Assembly: GCA_032871835.1 (NCBI GenBank)
Contig: CM065297.1
Location: 26,669,598-26,733,597 of the forward strand
Origin: Dipteronia dyeriana
Lineage: Eukaryota > Streptophyta > Magnoliopsida > Sapindales > Sapindaceae
Direction: 5' to 3'
DNA length: 64,000 nucleotides
Shown: positions 54,466-64,000 of the stretch, piece by piece
Position numbering within the stretch: the stretch's first letter is position 1
Layout of the letters: every line of letters begins with the position of its first letter
The notes under the pieces: model-generated
The model's input: the letters and a program-made list of their open reading frames with translations, nothing else
What the model was told of the DNA's origin: nothing
Databases searched by the model: none
Program-made: the position numbers and the translations under genes

Positions 54466-56422
54466 TAAGGGTGTCAATTCGGGTTGGCGGGTCATGTTTG
54501 TGTCAACCCGAACACGACACGATTAATAAACGGGTCACACCCCTTGACCTACACATGACACAATTATTTTTAGGTCAACCCGTACACGACATTAATAGCC
54601 CGTTTAATAAATGGGTTTGATAGGTCGTGTTAGATGTCCCGTTTAGATGACCCGTATAACATTTTAATACTAATTTCAATATTTCACTAAAATACACATT
54701 AATAATAAACTTTTAGGAAAAATAATCAGTACACTAATTCAATTACATCCTCAACCCATATAAATAATTCAAAACAACAATTAAGATATTCAAACAAAAA
54801 TATAAATCCATAAGTCCACAAAATGATAATTAAGAAATTCAAACACAAATACAAATCCATAAGTCCACAAGTTCATAATAGCATAATAAAATAAAAATCC
54901 ATGAGTTCTTATTAGCATTTGATATTCAAATACCAAAACAAAAGCCATTGATGTTAACACAAAATATGTGATCATGAACTCTTCTTCTTCTTGTCCATAA
55001 ACTTACAATCGAAGATAACTTTAAGACATTAGATAATAACTTATAAGTTTGAAGATTTTTTTTTTTTAAAAAAAAACTACTTTAAACAAGTTTAATAACT
55101 TATAACTTTAATATTCTAATTGTTGTGTAAAAAGAGACCAAGTAATATACTGTTGTTTCTATTACAGAGGAAAAACAAAGCAAAAGCAGAAACAACAACA
55201 TAACACAAGACAGTAGACCTCAACATAGGAGCAAAAACAGAGGAACACCAACGCCCAAACAAAACCACAAAAGAAAAAACACAACCAGAAAGACACCCAA
55301 ATAGAAGGCAGAAAAAACAAACCGATAACAAAAATTAACCAAACTCCCACAACAAAAGATCCTCTTGGAGCCTCGAGCCCTTTTGGCCAAGTTATAAGCC
55401 AACGTATTCCAAATTCTAGGATTATACACCACCTTAACTCTGTCCATCAGCACCAGGAACTTTGAACTTCATTAATGATGAACGAAAACTCATCAATCGC
55501 TTTGCCAACGTTGTTCAACCAGGAAACCATTGTATATTCAAAGGCCAGGAAACCCAGATTGCAATTTTTTCAGCCGACAAAGTGATTAAAATAAAATCAA
55601 TTAAACAATATATTTAAGGCTGCAAAGCATATCGAGTTTAGAGATTCGAAAAAGCTTAAATCTGTAAGTTTGAACATAAAGAAAACAATAATTATCAGTA
55701 GCATAATAATAAAAACAAATACGTTATTTTCTTTTGAACGGTCAATATATTCAAAACTGGTCCAAGAAGGATGAACAACATACAAGGCAATGGAGACCGA
55801 AAAAACAGAACACAGAAAGCCAGAAATAGAGGAGCAACCAAGAAGGCCAAAAAAGAAAACTAATTTTTCTACAAAAAAATATGAAAAGAAACAGAGGTTG
55901 GAGTATGAACAAAACTTAAAAACAAAGCAAAGGAAGGAGTCTCTTATAGAGGTTGCATCGTTGCAGTAGTCGTGGTACGGTGAGGGAGAGCCGCAACCAA
56001 GCAAAGGGTGCCAGTGAACCAATGAGGGAGAGGAGCAACCAAGCAACGACTGACGACAGCGTTGACGAGGAAGATGAGGCTGGTAGGCGATGAGAGAAGG
56101 CTGGAGGCCAATGAGGGTTTGGGAATGTCGGCGATGAGAGCTGGTAAGAGCAATCTAAATTCTGATGGTGTAAAGTGAGGTTATGGTTTGCTTTTCAATT
56201 TATATGATAGGTAAAACTACACAAATACCGGTAATAAAAAAATTACATTTTTACCCTTACTAATCGTTTTAACCCGTGACCCATTAAGGTTAACTTGAAC
56301 ACGACACGATTGCTAAACGGGTTAAACTGGTTGACTCGTTTATTGACACGACCCATTTAACTTCAACCCAAACCCGTATTAATCGTGTTCGTATCGTGTC
56401 GTGACCCATATTGACACCTCTA
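54466..56422. mobile_element. Non-autonomous hAT element (1957 bp) inside the tandem array
   Basis: Terminal repeats TAAGGGTGTCAAT (left) and, reversed, TAGAGGTGTCAAT (right), with a perfect 8-bp duplication CTTGAACT. Subterminal blocks of about 150 bp carry many ACCCG/CGGGT and CACGACACG words in both orientations. No transposase is present. The interior holds a possible LINE fragment and AT-rich filler. Confidence 0.93.
55330..55480 (-). pseudogene. Possible LINE RNase H/3' end fragment
   Basis: On the minus strand VKVVYNPRIWNTLAYNLAKR resembles the end of the RNase H domain of plant L1 elements (R..N..A..LAK), followed by a T- and G-rich stretch like a LINE 3' region (55140-55330). The match is short and no target duplication or poly(A) tail was confirmed. 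Confidence 0.35.
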
Positions 56423-56430
56423 CTTGAACT
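56423..56430. repeat. Target site duplication of the non-autonomous hAT, right
   Basis: CTTGAACT, identical to 54458-54465. Confidence 0.93.
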
Positions 56431-56445
56431 CGTTCTTGAAATTCA

Positions 56446-57014
56446 ATTTTTTTAATTTTTTTAATAAAATATTTTTTATATATTAAAACATATGTTTAAT
56501 ATATATATATTTTTATCATTTTTTATTAATTATTATATAATAAAATATAATTATAGTATTAAAATATACATTTATAATATATTAAACTTGGAGCAACCGG
56601 TTGAAACCGGTTGCTTTTGTGGCCTGTCAACCATTCATTGTTTTTTTAATATATATATTGTTACTTTTTAAAGATCTGTACGGTACATCATATACATATT
56701 ATTTGTACCAAGCCAAATCCCAAAAATATGCATTTCGGCATACTAATTAAATTCTTACTTTTCAGGAAACAAAAAAAAAACGGATGAAAAATGAACATAG
56801 AAAAGTAAATTTATCGATTAATTTTATGGAAGAAAAAAAAGTCGTCCATTATTTTCTCCTCCAGACTTGAAGAAAACGGACACAGTAACATAATGGTTAG
56901 TGGCTTGGCTAACCCTTTGGTGGAGTTTTTTTGGTTGTTGTTGTTTTGGGTGAATTTTTATGGTACAGCTTTTGTGAAAGGGCTCGAAAAATAAATGACA
57001 CTATTTAAGAGGAG
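56446..57014. other. AT-rich spacer with a perfect GCAACCGGTT palindrome
   Basis: GCAACCGGTT and AACCGGTTGC (56592-56613) face each other with two bases between. The surrounding order resembles 37140-37330. No gene is seen. Confidence 0.45.
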
Positions 57015-57643
57015 TGTTGTGCAAATTGAAGGAAAAAAACAGTTCAAAATGCAATGGAAGCGTGAGAAAATTAATAAATAAAATTAGGATTTACGTATAA
57101 ATAAAAAAAAATCTCTTTTAAATAACAAGAACTTTAACCCTAGATTAATTGATGTATATAAAAGTGTCGTACCTTTTTCTCGTGACGATTGAATAAGCGC
57201 CGAATTGATTCCGTAAGATCTTCTAATCCAATCACGAACGTGAATCACCTAGGAGTGTGGGCTCCCTTTCTTCAAATTGTATACCTGAGGATGGAAACAA
57301 ACAAAATCTATTTCTTTATTAGTTACAAATATCCTCCAGGAGAAAAATCAAGAACGTCCGGCCACTTGTGAATTATCAATCAATTTGATTGAAACTCGCG
57401 TGAACCTTGATTCGATGTTGTACACAAAACCCTTTTGATGTAAAGGATACTAGTGTACTATCGAAAACAAAAACGTCCTCTTTTTTTCTTTTCTCCTTGG
57501 CCGAATTCCACACCCTATAACTTAGAGTTGATTGAATTTTGTCTAGAGTAAAATACTAAATTTTTATCTCTCAAAATTCTCTCTTAGAAAATACTTATGT
57601 TGGACGGAATTTTCACTCTAAGAATCTTATGGCTGGCCGAAAA

Positions 57644-57706
<63 letters not shown>

Positions 57707-59485
57707 AGATCATAAATCCTTTCCTAAGAAGTATTTACTTGGTTGGCAAAAATCATTTTCTTAGGTTGATTTATTTGGTAGTTAAGAATTCTTATCTAAA
57801 AGGAATTTTATCCTTTTGTATATATACATGGGCTGGCTGACTTTCATAGGATATAGATTAGGATCACAAATCCTTTCCTAAGAATGGTTTACTTGGTAGT
57901 TAAGAACCCTTTCCTTAGGTAGATTTACTTGGTGGTTAAGAATCCTTTTCAAAAATGAATTCTATCCTCAACCAAAACTCCTAATCCAACTCAATAGTGT
58001 ATTTATAACCATATTAAAGACTTCCTAATTTGATTAGATAAATAATTCATTTTATTTATCTATTTATCAAATATAGTCTTTAATATTAATTATACTACCA
58101 ACAATAGTATAATTTTAGAAGACCAACTCCTACTAGGAAATAGATTTTGACTTTTAATTAAATAATTAATTAATCAACAAATTAATTAATTTCCATTTAA
58201 TTAAATAATAAAATAAAAATAATATAATTAAACTATTTTTAATTAGCCTTGCCGCTCAACACATGTATATGGGCAATATATTATTTTTCTTATTTTATTA
58301 AATCCGTTGGACCTTAATAAAAAGTCCACATGTAAACTAGACCTTTCTTACAAAAAGAAACAAGTTCACATGCCTTAATACAATTCTAGATGGACTCCTA
58401 AATTGGTCCAGTAGAATATATCAAGTGATCCATGCAAGTTAGTGTGGATTGGGGATCTTGGCGGGCTATCTAAATTTAAGCTCCAATAGACACAACCCAA
58501 TCACAATCAACAACTGATTCACTTAGGTTCAATCTATTTAATTTTAGTTCATTCCACTAAAGAACTAAAATTGAATTCTTAAATAAAGATAGAATAAGTT
58601 GATGTTACTAATTCATACCCTAGACAACCTTATTGGAGAAAGTTTACCCTCGTGAAGAATACCAGTAATCGTCAAGAGCTCATAAACCGTCTATAACTCT
58701 CCAAGTTACCATATTTACTCATATGACCACATTTTGAACTTAGATATTTTGACTTGTTCAGAAGCCATGTTTCAATAGACACTATTGAAAACTTAACGTT
58801 AAGATTTAATATCCAATACCTCAAAACATCCATATGATGATATTCTACTCTCATTTAATAAATGGAGCCACAATGTCCATATTTATAAATGAAGTCTTCT
58901 ATCGATTAACAAATGAATACCACCAAACTATCGAGGATAGACGATGCTATATAATCGTACTCAATGATAGCTCAAATGATAACACTTGCAACCATAAGTC
59001 CATTATTTATCTCAGGATTGAGATAGACTCTCCGATTGTCTTTAAATGAAAAACTTTTATATATTGACGGTTATAGATAAAGTATTTCATTGTGATCCTA
59101 ATCAATGCTCCCAGTGCACTAGATTCTTTTGCCCAAAGACACCACACTTTGATGATTTTAGACTCATCATAACACATTTGATCCCACTTAAATGCTAGCA
59201 AAAGAATCTACAACTTTGACAAGATAAAGGCGCCTAACCTTTTATCTTAAGTTGTGAATATTATTCAAGACTAACTAAAGAATTGTGTCTACCTCATATA
59301 TATCTAGATGTATGAATAATTTTTCTTTTCTCATAGTCTTTTAACCTTATGATTATTTACTTTTGACAATTATAATAATTAAACTATAAATGCTATAAGA
59401 TTTGTTAAACTAGAAATCACTTTATTAATATGAAAAGATTGTCAAATATATTATTATACTCTTACTATCGAGCATAATCCTAACA
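57015..59485 (-). repeat. 3' LTR of the truncated copia element (2.47 kb)
   Basis: It starts TGTTAGGATTATGCTCG beside the PPT (GCAAGTGGGAGAT, 59486-59498) and ends TTCAATTTGCACAACA at 57015. A TATA box (TATAAAT, minus strand, 58011-58017) lies about 1.47 kb in. The assignment of the far end rests on the TGTT..AACA symmetry, as no second LTR is present. Confidence 0.75.
57645..57706. repeat. (CA)n(TA)n compound microsatellite in the LTR
   Basis: About 23 CA units followed by 8 TA units. Confidence 0.93.
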
Positions 59486-59499
59486 ATCTCCCACTTGCT

Positions 59500-60840
59500 C
59501 TATCGCAAATGTGTTATATCTCTCATCCCCATATTCTCTAGATGCCCATCAAAACTCTTTTGTGGAAGAGCCTTTGTAAATGGATCCACCAGATTTTCTA
59601 CTGATGCGATCTTGGTAACCGTCACGTCACCCCTATGCACAATTTTCCTCAGAAGGCGATAATTTCTTTCAATGTGTTTTCCTCTCTTATGACTTCTTGG
59701 TTCTCTCGAATTAACCACTGCTCCACTATTGTCACAATATATAGTGATCTGCTTATTCGCATTAGGAACCACTTCAAGTCAATCAAGAATTGGAGAAGCC
59801 AAACAAACTCTTTAGCAGCCTCGCATGTGGCAACATACTCGGCTTCCATGGTGGAATCAACAATACAAGATTGATTGATACGTCTCCATATGACTGCCCC
59901 TCCTCCAATAATAAACACAGATCCTGATGTTGATCTCCTGGAGTCAGCATCTGACCGAAATCAGAATCTGTATACCCAACGGGAATCAAAATCCCCTCCG
60001 GAGTATACAAGCATATAATCTCTTGTTCTCCTAAGATACTTGAAAATATGCTTGACTGCCGTCCAGTGATCAGGACCAGGTTTCGATTGAAACCTGCTTA
60101 CTATGCCCACAACAAGACAAATATCTAGTCTAGTGAAGAGCATTGTAAACATGAGACTTCCAATTGCCGATGCATTTGGAACCCTACTTATGAATTGCTC
60201 TTCATGCTCATTCTTAGGAACTTGTTCCTTAGAAAGTTTGATTCCATGTCTGAAAGGTAACATACATTTCTTGGAATCTTGCATGGTAAACCTAGACAAG
60301 ATTTTATCTATGTATGAAGCTTGGGATAATGCAATCGTTCTATTCTTTCTATCCCTTATGACTTGGATACCAAGAATATAACTTGCTTCTCCTAAGTCCT
60401 TCATACCAAATTGTTTTGCTAACCATTCTTTTATTGATGTCAATACACCTACATTGTTTCCGATGAGTAGTATATCCATTCCTCTTTTACTCTTGTATAC
60501 CCACTTGCACCCGATGGGTTTTATCCCTTTAGGCAAGTCTACAAGAGACCTGACTTTTTTTTGAACATAGATTCAATTTTGGATTGCATTGCCTTTTTCC
60601 AATGGCGACTATCAACATCTTCCATTGCTTCCTTGTACGTATAGGGATCATCGTCGTCCGAAAGATTATCTACAGATTCTCCAAGACCGATGTATCTCTC
60701 GGGTTGTCTACTAACCCTCCCACTACGACGAGGTATGATAGATTGTTAATCTTGTGTTGGTACGAAACTTACAATTGGACTTGATTGCGAAACCTCTTGT
60801 GGAATTGTATCTCCTAAAAGCTCATTCAGGACAATTCTAC
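59500..60840 (-). pseudogene. Copia RT/RNase H remnants with internal deletion
   Basis: Minus strand: RRSGRVSRQPERYIGLGESV and YKEAMEDVDSRHWKKAMQSK (linker to RT), then IKPIGCKWVYKSKRG joined directly to MDILLIGNNVGVLTSIKEWL (60478). The segment between, containing most RT blocks and the first half of the YVDD motif, is missing. Downstream are MKDLGEASYILGIQVIRD, the connection domain, STMEAEYVATCEAAKEFVWL and TKIASVENLVDPFTKALPQK of RNase H. Frameshifts lie near 60530, 59960 and 59770. Confidence 0.85.
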
Positions 60841-61040
60841 TTTTAGGTACAAAATTATTCATATAGTCATTTTCCAGAAATTTAGCATTTGTCGAAAAAA
60901 TACTTTAAGATCTGAAGGACTATAAAAATAATATCCTTTTGTTCCTTTTGGATACCCTACAAATATGCATGTTTCTGGGTATGTGATGAGGAAGATGAAA
61001 TTCTGGGTATCGAGGATTGTTTTTTTTTTAAAATAAAATA

Positions 61041-62104
61041 AATCGAGAATATTTCAAGCGAAATCGAGATTTTTTTGAACACTATCGAGATTTTTTTAGA
61101 AAGATTCGAGAAATTTTTTCAAAGAATCGAGAATATTTTCAAAGGATCGAGAATATTTTCAAAGGATCGAGACTATTTTCAAAGGATCAAGAATTTGTTT
61201 CTAACGATCGAGAATGTTTTTCAAATAGTCTAGATTTTTTAAAATGATCGATAAGATTTTTCAAAATGATCGAGAAGTTTTTTAAAGAATAGAGAAGTTT
61301 TTCAAAGGATCGAGACTATTTTCAAAGAATCGAGAAGTTTTCAAAGGATCGAGAATATTTTCAAAAGATCGAGAATATTTTCAAAGGATCGAGACTATTT
61401 TCAAAGGATTCTTTGAAAATTGTTTCTAACGATCGAGAATGATTTTCAAAGGGTCGAGATTTTTAAAAATGATCGAGAAGTTTTTCAAAGAATCGAGAAA
61501 TTGTTTCAAACGATCGAGAATGATTTTCAAAGGGTCGAGATTTTTAAAAATGATCGAGAAGGTTTTCAAAGAATCGAGCAGATTTTTCAAAATGATCGAG
61601 AAGTTTTTCAAAGAATCGAGAAGTCTTTCAAAGGATCGAGACTATTTTCAAAGAATCGAGAAGTCTTTCAAAGGATCGAGACTATTTTCAAAAGATCGAG
61701 ACTATTTTCAAAGAATCGAGAATTTGTTTCTAACGATCGAGAAGATTTTTCAAAATGATCAAGAAGTTTTTCAAAGAATCGAGAAGTTTTTCAAAGGATC
61801 GAGACTATTTTCAAAGCATAGAGAAATTTTTCAAAGGATCGTGACTATTTTCAAAGAATCGAGAAGTTTTTCAAAGGACCGAGAATATTTTCAAAGGATA
61901 GAGAATTTGTTTCAAACGATCGAGAATGTTTTTCAAAGGGTCCAGATTTTTTAAAATGATCGAGAAGATTTTTCGAAGAATCGAGAACTATTTCAATGGA
62001 TCGAGAATATTTTCAAAGGATCGAGAATTTGTTTCAAATGATCGAGAATATTTTTGTAACGATCGAGAATATTTTCAAAGGATCAAGAATTTGTTTCAAA
62101 GAAT
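61041..62104. repeat. Minisatellite of 20-22-bp units, about 50 copies
   Basis: Units such as ATCGAGAATATTTTCAAAGG, ATCGAGAAGTTTTTCAAAGA and ATCGAGAATTTGTTTCAAAC follow one another almost without a break. The AT[C]GAGA core is nearly constant and the middle is variable. Open frames of 112 and 171 codons cross it (GSRLFSKDRDYFQRIE-like), but they are forced by the unit length being close to a multiple of three. Confidence 0.93.
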
Positions 62105-62144
62105 GGAGTTTTTTCCAGTTTACTTATGTATTGTTTCTATGACA

Positions 62145-63420
62145 TTGCAGATGAGGAGCATGTTGAAGGATTTACTTAAAACTCCATAGGGAGATTGGTT
62201 CAATGGAAAATTGACTTGACACGACCATTTTGAAGCCCTCGCCCTTATAGACGGTGCACTGAACCGGGTCCTTGAAGATTTTGTTGTTGAGGATCGACTT
62301 CGGTTCATGGCGTCCTTTTTCGGGCATTTCATGTTAATGCACCGGGAGCTGAAGTTTCGGGTGGTGTTATTCATCAGCTGCTATTGCGGGAGTTGAACCA
62401 TGACGGACCAACAGATGAGATGCAAATCTTGTTAGGGAACCATGTGGTGAGGTTTTCGAAGGTGAAATTTTACCTCATCACCGGATTACATTTTGGAGCC
62501 GTACCAGACACGAGTTTGTATGTTGCAGTGGAGAATGGTATACATGAACGATACTTTCCTGGAGCCGATGGGGTATCGTTGGAGGAGTTGAGGGTTGTTC
62601 TTACCCTCGGAGAGTTTCAGGAGGTGTACGATGCTGTGAAGATGTGCCTCATTTATATGTTGAACTGGATATTGATGGGGGTGGATGAGAGATTAAAGAT
62701 TCCAGTTTGGCAGTTTCGGTTGGTGGAGGACCTCAATGCCTTCGATGCGTTCCTATGGGGTGCCCACGTCTATAGGCATTTTATCTTTTCATTCAAGCAT
62801 GCGTTACCGCGACGACGTGAGGAGAGATGCCAGCAGTCATAGGGCATTGTTGTACATTCCGAGGAGGGGTACAACATTTACGGTCTATCACATCCCTTTT
62901 GGTAAGAAATTTGATTTACAACATGTACATTAAATTTCGTTTCCTAATTTTTTTTGGATTATAACTGTACTTATCTTTGATGCAGATATTTGCTTTCAAG
63001 GTGATCCCCCAACTAGGTGTCGATTTCGGGGCCCGAATGGTTACAGAGCTTTCTCCTCGTATGTTGAAGTAGGAGTTGACCAAATCAGTACTAGGGTAAT
63101 TAATTAATTTATTAATCATTATATTACTTACTATGTTTACAATGACATTCCTCTAACTAAGCTTTCAGATGTTTGCAAGGAAGGAAATCGTTCCCACAAC
63201 AGCTGAGGCGGTGGCACCGTACTTCACAGGTCTAAGTGAGAGGGTGAGCTTGTATGTAGAGGACGACAGGGTTCACCTTCCGACTGTCCCTGATCAGACT
63301 AGTAGTGCAGAGGGTCCCGAGGAGAATGGTGGGAGGCACAGTGAGACAGAGGCTTCAGACCCATCAGGTCCGGGTTTCAGTGCCATGGACACTGACATAT
63401 CTGAGCCATCTCCTCGGTGA
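62145..63420 (+). pseudogene. Decayed DUF1985-type gene of a MULE/Ulp1-associated family
   Basis: After TTGCAG the reading MRSMLKDLLKTP, GDWFNGKLT, HDHFEALALIDGALNRVLED and SFFGHFMLMHRELKF leads, after a frameshift near 62355, to LLLRELNHDGPTDEMQILLG and VVRFSKVKFYLITGLHFG (62384-62842), the core of DUF1985, then DLNAFDAFLWGAHVYRHFIF. A frameshift follows, giving YNIYGLSHPF-like text. 62985-63098 and 63169-63420 look like further exons. Stops at about 62190 and 62220 plus two shifts make it a pseudogene. DUF1985 proteins are common in plant Mutator-like elements that carry Ulp1-type proteases; the protease itself is not in the window. Confidence 0.7.
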
Positions 63421-64000
63421 GTGAGGCTTAGAAAGGTTCGGTTTACCACCACAGGACCTGGTGCAGCTATAGGGGATTCCCGTGCAGGCGTTGGACGTGA
63501 TAGGGAGGTAAGTTGAGATGGTAGTTTTGTTTTTATTAACAAGATCTGTTAATTGTTTTAGTACTAACAATGTTGACATGATTTCAGGCCTCATGGAAAC
63601 ATCAGTTCAACGAGTTACGTGAAGCCATCCGGAAGAGTGAGGATGATCAACAACAACAACAACGGGAGTTGCTGGATATGATCCAGAAGAGCGAGGAGGA
63701 TCGACAGTAACAACATAAGGAGTTGCTCGCATTGATCTGGTGGCTTCAGGGCTTCAGGACTGGTGGACGTCGGGAGGATCCATATACCGGAGGGGCAGTT
63801 CCGGAGAGTGGGGCTCCCCCTCCCCCATCGATCGAGCAACAGTCTCCATCTCTCTCTTCGATAGAGCAGCAGGCTCCCCTCCCCCTCTAATAGAGAAACA
63901 GGTTCCCCTCTTCCTCCGATAAAGCAGAAGGATCCCTCTCCCCCTCCGATAGAGCAGCAGGCTCCCCCTCCCACTCTGATAGAGCAGCAGGCTCCTCATC
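63421..64000 (+). pseudogene. Downstream part of the DUF1985-type gene, cut by the window end
   Basis: 63424-63508 (VRLRKVRFTTTGPGAAIGDS, ending GGGAG|GTAAGT) and the block after TTTCAG at 63588 (ASWKHQFNELREAIRKSEDD, QQQQQRELLDMIQKSEEDRQ, one stop at 63708-63710) form a polar Gln/Glu-rich coiled-coil-like segment. It runs into the decapeptide repeats below. Confidence 0.55.
63828..64000 (+). repeat. 30-bp coding repeats (decapeptide SIEQQAPLPL-type)
   Basis: At least five units of CGATAGAGCAGCAGGCTCCC with a CCCTCC-rich spacer, 30 bp apart (near 63859, 63888, 63918, 63948, 63978), encoding a Pro-rich decapeptide. Some units have stops (TAATAG, GATAAAG). The array continues past the window. 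Confidence 0.85.

Larger units (their letters stand above)
57015..60985 (-). mobile_element. 5'-truncated Ty1/copia element with deleted RT core
   Basis: Minus strand: end of integrase (FVGYPKGTKGYYFYSPSDLK near 60900-60960), linker, RT/RNase H remnants, PPT and a complete 3' LTR. The 5' LTR, gag, protease and most of integrase are missing, and the element ends abruptly near 60985 against the minisatellite region. Confidence 0.85.

Noticed and set aside
55597..56153. 149- and 69-codon minus-strand frames in the non-autonomous hAT
   Set aside because: No transposase motif, low complexity, and overlap with subterminal sequence.
61420..62189. Frames of 112, 171 and 87 codons through the 20-bp array
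   Set aside because: The repetitive peptide follows from the unit length; frames shift between units and no start context or homologue is seen.

Overview
This is nuclear DNA of a flowering plant, most likely a eudicot. It is AT-rich, protein genes are split by GT-AG introns, and plant-type Ty3/gypsy, Ty1/copia and hAT transposons fill most of it. No bacterial, organellar or viral genome signature was seen. I could not identify the species.

Layout. 1-1734: end of an LTR, minus strand, family unresolved. 1735-9787: decayed Tat-lineage Ty3/gypsy element on the minus strand (5' LTR, gag, protease, RT, two RNase H domains, integrase, tandem repeats and an antisense accessory ORF), cut off by the first LTR. 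9788-15472: gene-poor DNA with exon-like fragments; 14354-15100 is a second copy of a 5' segment found again at 32.2-34.7 kb. 15473-19280: an almost intact hAT transposon with an exact 8-bp target duplication and one in-frame stop. 19281-30077: the only two intact host genes, arranged tail to tail: a BRO1-domain gene (plus strand, 11 coding exons, 427 aa) and a CCDC12/Cwf18-type splicing factor gene (minus strand, 4 coding exons, 158 aa). 30.1-32.1 kb: AT-rich DNA with a palindromic MITE-like element.

32.2-40.6 kb is a mosaic of broken gene copies, all on the plus strand: a SNU13-like pseudogene whose 5' region is split by a solo LTR, two exons of an SMP/C2-domain membrane protein, a small minisatellite, and a pseudogene of the CCA-adding/poly(A) polymerase family. 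40968-50447 is a complete but decayed SIRE-type Ty1/copia element with two LTRs, PBS, PPT and the perfect target duplication CTTTC. The solo LTR at 32.4-34.1 kb belongs to the same family.

50.4-57.0 kb: a degenerate array of about 86-bp units, split by a non-autonomous hAT element (target duplication CTTGAACT). 57015-60985: a 5'-truncated copia element with a 2.5-kb LTR and a deleted RT core. 61.0-62.1 kb: an array of about fifty 20-22-bp units. 62.1-64.0 kb: a decayed DUF1985-type gene, cut by the window end.

The two host genes probably act in endosomal/membrane trafficking (BRO1) and pre-mRNA splicing (CCDC12), with no functional link visible. Everything else is transposon, transposon debris or gene fragments. 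The most unusual points are the antisense ORF of the Tat element, the shared 5' module joined to different cargo at two sites, the paired TGACGTCA hairpin upstream of the hAT transposase, and the repeated CCGCGG dyads in the copia LTRs.
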